Source: Eudorina sp. 2006-703-Eu-15 (Eukaryota > Chlorophyta > Chlorophyceae > Chlamydomonadales > Volvocaceae). Taken from it: DNA of 64,000 nucleotides. The notes beneath the pieces are model-generated. The model saw nothing but the letters and a program-made list of their open reading frames with translations. It was not told the DNA's origin and ran no database searches. Numbering within the stretch: position 1 is the stretch's first letter; each line of letters begins with the position of its first letter. The stretch covers positions 321,188 to 385,187 of the forward strand of contig BDSI01000119.1 of assembly GCA_003117195.1 (NCBI GenBank), written 5' to 3'. This document shows, in pieces, positions 61,601 to 64,000 of the stretch. A program made the translations under genes and the position numbers.

Positions 61601-64000
61601 CCCATATGGCCACCGCACAGCCTTCCCGCTGCTTGCGAATTAATTCCCCCGACACCTTTACATGATGGCGGCCCCGCCTGCGTCAATTCGCAAGCAGTAC
61701 GGTCTCTCTGTGCCCCCCCGCCAGGCTGTGGAATCGTGGCGGGGGTGGTGACGGCCCAGCAACAGCAGGCGACGAAGCGCACCCCATATGGCCGCCGCAC
61801 AGCCTTCCCGCTGCTTGCGAATTAATTCCCCCGACACCTTTACATGATGGCGGCCCCGCCTGCGTCAATTCGCAAGCAGTACGGTCTCTCTGTGCCCCCC
61901 CTCCTCCAGGCTGTGGAATCGTGGCGGGGGTGGTGAGGCCCAGCAACAGCAGGCGACGAAGCGCACCCCCATATGGCCGCCGCACAGCCTTCCCGCTGCT
62001 TGCGAATTAATTCCCCCGACACCTTTACATGATGGCGGCCCCGCCTGCGTCAATTCGCAAGCAGTACGGTCTCTCTGTGCCCCCCCCGCCAGGCTGTGGA
62101 ATCGTGGCGGGGGTGGTGATGGCCCAGCAACAGCAGGCGACGAAGCGCACCCCCATATGGCGCCGCACAGCCTTCCCGCTGCTTGCGAATTAATTCCCCC
62201 GACACCTTTACATGATGGCGGCCCCGCCTGCGTCAATTCGCAAGCAGTACGGTCTCTCTGTGCCCCCCCGCCAGGCTGTGGAATCGTGGCGGGGTGGTGA
62301 CGGCCCAGCAACAGCAGGCGACGAAGCGCACCCCCATATGGCCGCCGCACAGCCTTCCCGCTGCTTGCGAATTAATTCCCCCGACACCTTTACATGATGG
62401 CGGCCCCGCCTGCGTCAATTCGCAAGCAGTACGGTCTCTCTGTGCCCCCCCCCGCCAGGCTGTGGAATCGTGGCGGGGGTGGTGACGGCCCAGCAACAGC
62501 AGGCGACGAAGCGCACCCCCATATGGCCGCCGCACAGCCTTCCCGCTGCTTGCGAATTAATTCCCCCGACACCTTTACATGATGGCGGCCCGCCTGCGTC
62601 AATTCGCAAGCAGTACGGTCTCTCTGTGCCCCCCCCCCGCCAGGCTGTGGAATCGTGGCGGGGGTGTGACGGCCCAGCAACAGCAGGCGACGAAGCGCAC
62701 CCCCATATGGCTGCCGCACAGCCTTCCCGCTGCTTGCGAATTAATTCCCCCGACACCTTTTACATGATGGCGGCCCCGCCTGCGTCAATTCGCAAGCAGT
62801 ACGGGTCTCTCTGGCCCCCCGCCAGGCTGTGGGAATCGTGCGGGCGGGGGGGGTGACGGGCCCAGCAACAGCAGGCGACGAAGCGCACCCCCATATGGCC
62901 GCCGCACAGCCTTCCCGCTGCTTGCGAATTAATTCCCCCGACACCTTACATGAATGGCGGCCCCGCCTGCGTCAATTCGCAAGCAGTACGGTCTCTCTGT
63001 GCCCCCCCCGCCAGGCTGTGGAATCGTGGCGGGGTGGTGATGGCCCAGCAACAGGCAGGCGACGAAGGGCACCCCCATATGCCGCCGCACAGCCTTCCCG
63101 CTGCTTGCGAATTAATTCCCCCGACACCTTTACATGATGGCGGCCCCGCCTGCGTCAATTCGCAAGCAGTACGGTCTCTCTGTGCCCCCCCCTCCAGGCT
63201 GTGGAATCGTGGCGGGGGTGGTGATCGGCCCCAGCAACAGCAGGCGACGAAGCGCACACCCCCATATGGCCGCCGCACAGCCTTCCCGCTGCTTGCGAAT
63301 TAATTCCCCGACACCTTTACATGATGGCGGCCCGCGCCTGCGTCAATTCGCAAGCAGTACGGTCTCTCTGTGCCCCCCCGCCAGGCTGTGGATCGTGGCC
63401 CCGGGGGTGGTGATGCCCAGCAACAGCAGGGCGACGAAGGCGCACCCCCATATGGCCGCCGCACAGCCTTCCCCGCTGCTTGCGAATTAATTCCCCCGAC
63501 ACCTTTACATGATGGCGGCCCCGCCTGCGTCAATTCGCAAGCAGTACGGTCCTCTCTGTGCCCCCCCGCCAGGCTGTGGAATCGTGGCGGGGGTGGTGAC
63601 GGCCCAGCAAACCAGCAGGCGACGAAGCGCACCCCCATATGGCCGCCGCACAGCCTTCCCGCTGCTTGCGAATTAATTCCCCCGACACCTTTACATGATG
63701 GCAGCCCGCCTGCGTTCAATTCGCACAGTACGGTCTCTCTGTGCCCCCCCGCCAGGCTGTGGAATCGTGGCGGGGTGGTGACGGCCCAGCAACAGCAGGC
63801 GACGAAGCGCACCCCCATATGGCCGCCGCACAGCCTTCCCGCTGCTTGCGAATTAATTCCCCCGACACCTTTACATGATGGCGGCCCGCCCTGCGTCAAT
63901 TTCGCAAGCATACGGTCTCTCTGTGCCCCCCCGCAGGCTGTGGAATCGTGGCGGGGGTGGTGACGGCCCAGCAACAGCAGGCGACGAAGCGCACGCCCCA
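58697..64000 (+). repeat. About 184-bp satellite array, roughly 29 copies, open at right edge
   Basis: Head-to-tail monomers start GACACCTTTACATGATGGCG at 58697, 58884, 59067, 59254, 59437 and so on to the window end. Each monomer contains CAATTCGCAAGCAGTACGGT, GGCTGTGGAATCGTGGCGG, CCAGCAACAGCAGGCGACGA, CATATGG and CTGCTTGCGAATTAATTCC. The monomer length is not a multiple of three and both strands give equal repeated ORFs, so it is not coding. Confidence 0.98.

Noticed and set aside
58704..63974. Many 100-290 aa repeated ORFs on both strands of the satellite
   Set aside because: Monomer length is not a multiple of three, ORFs appear equally on both strands and break at monomer variants. They are satellite translations.
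58697..64000. CRISPR-like array
   Set aside because: There are no unique spacers between short repeats; whole 184-bp monomers are tandem, and the genome is eukaryotic.

Overview
The window looks like nuclear DNA of a volvocine green alga (Chlamydomonas/Gonium/Volvox group). This is inferred from very GC-rich coding sequence, many short exons with GT-AG introns, long Ala/Gly/Gln/Pro-rich tracts inside proteins, AT-richer spacers, and TGTAA-type polyadenylation words. No prokaryotic operon structure was seen. Gene models were built by hand from splice sites, reading-frame phase and family similarity. Within each exon chain presented as solved, intron phases agree at every junction.

Left part (1-13 kb). 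A minus-strand serine palmitoyltransferase LCB1 subunit (71-2465) runs off the left edge. A plus-strand delta-1-pyrroline-5-carboxylate synthetase (P5CS, 4198-12906) faces away from it across a 1.7 kb spacer. Its C-terminal glutamyl-phosphate reductase half is intact, but its N-terminal glutamate 5-kinase half seems to have lost its catalytic motifs. Introns of P5CS carry several copies of a short dispersed element, plus a 41-bp tandem repeat.

Middle (14-41 kb). A tentative membrane-protein gene (14084-16864), a perfect tetranucleotide array of about 287 bp, and a minus-strand gene for a giant protein with two AP2 DNA-binding domains (19431-28491, about 2241 aa). One AP2-gene intron holds a perfect 32-bp foldback. 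The 29.5-34 kb stretch is only partly readable. A minus-strand ankyrin-repeat gene (starting at 35810) and a plus-strand TauD/TfdA-type Fe(II)/2-oxoglutarate dioxygenase (38900-40778) follow.

Right part (42-64 kb). Two minus-strand genes: an alpha/beta-hydrolase of at least 1876 aa, its core interrupted by low-complexity inserts (42344-49739), and a complete 11-exon FluG/type-I-like glutamine synthetase (51281-57146, 586 aa). The last 6.3 kb is layered tandem DNA: GGAT-rich units, a 14-bp minisatellite, then about 29 copies of a roughly 184-bp satellite full of inverted repeats and arranged in 3-mer and 6-mer higher-order units.

The genes do not form one obvious pathway. P5CS and glutamine synthetase both use glutamate, and LCB1 serves sphingolipid synthesis, but nothing here shows that they act together.
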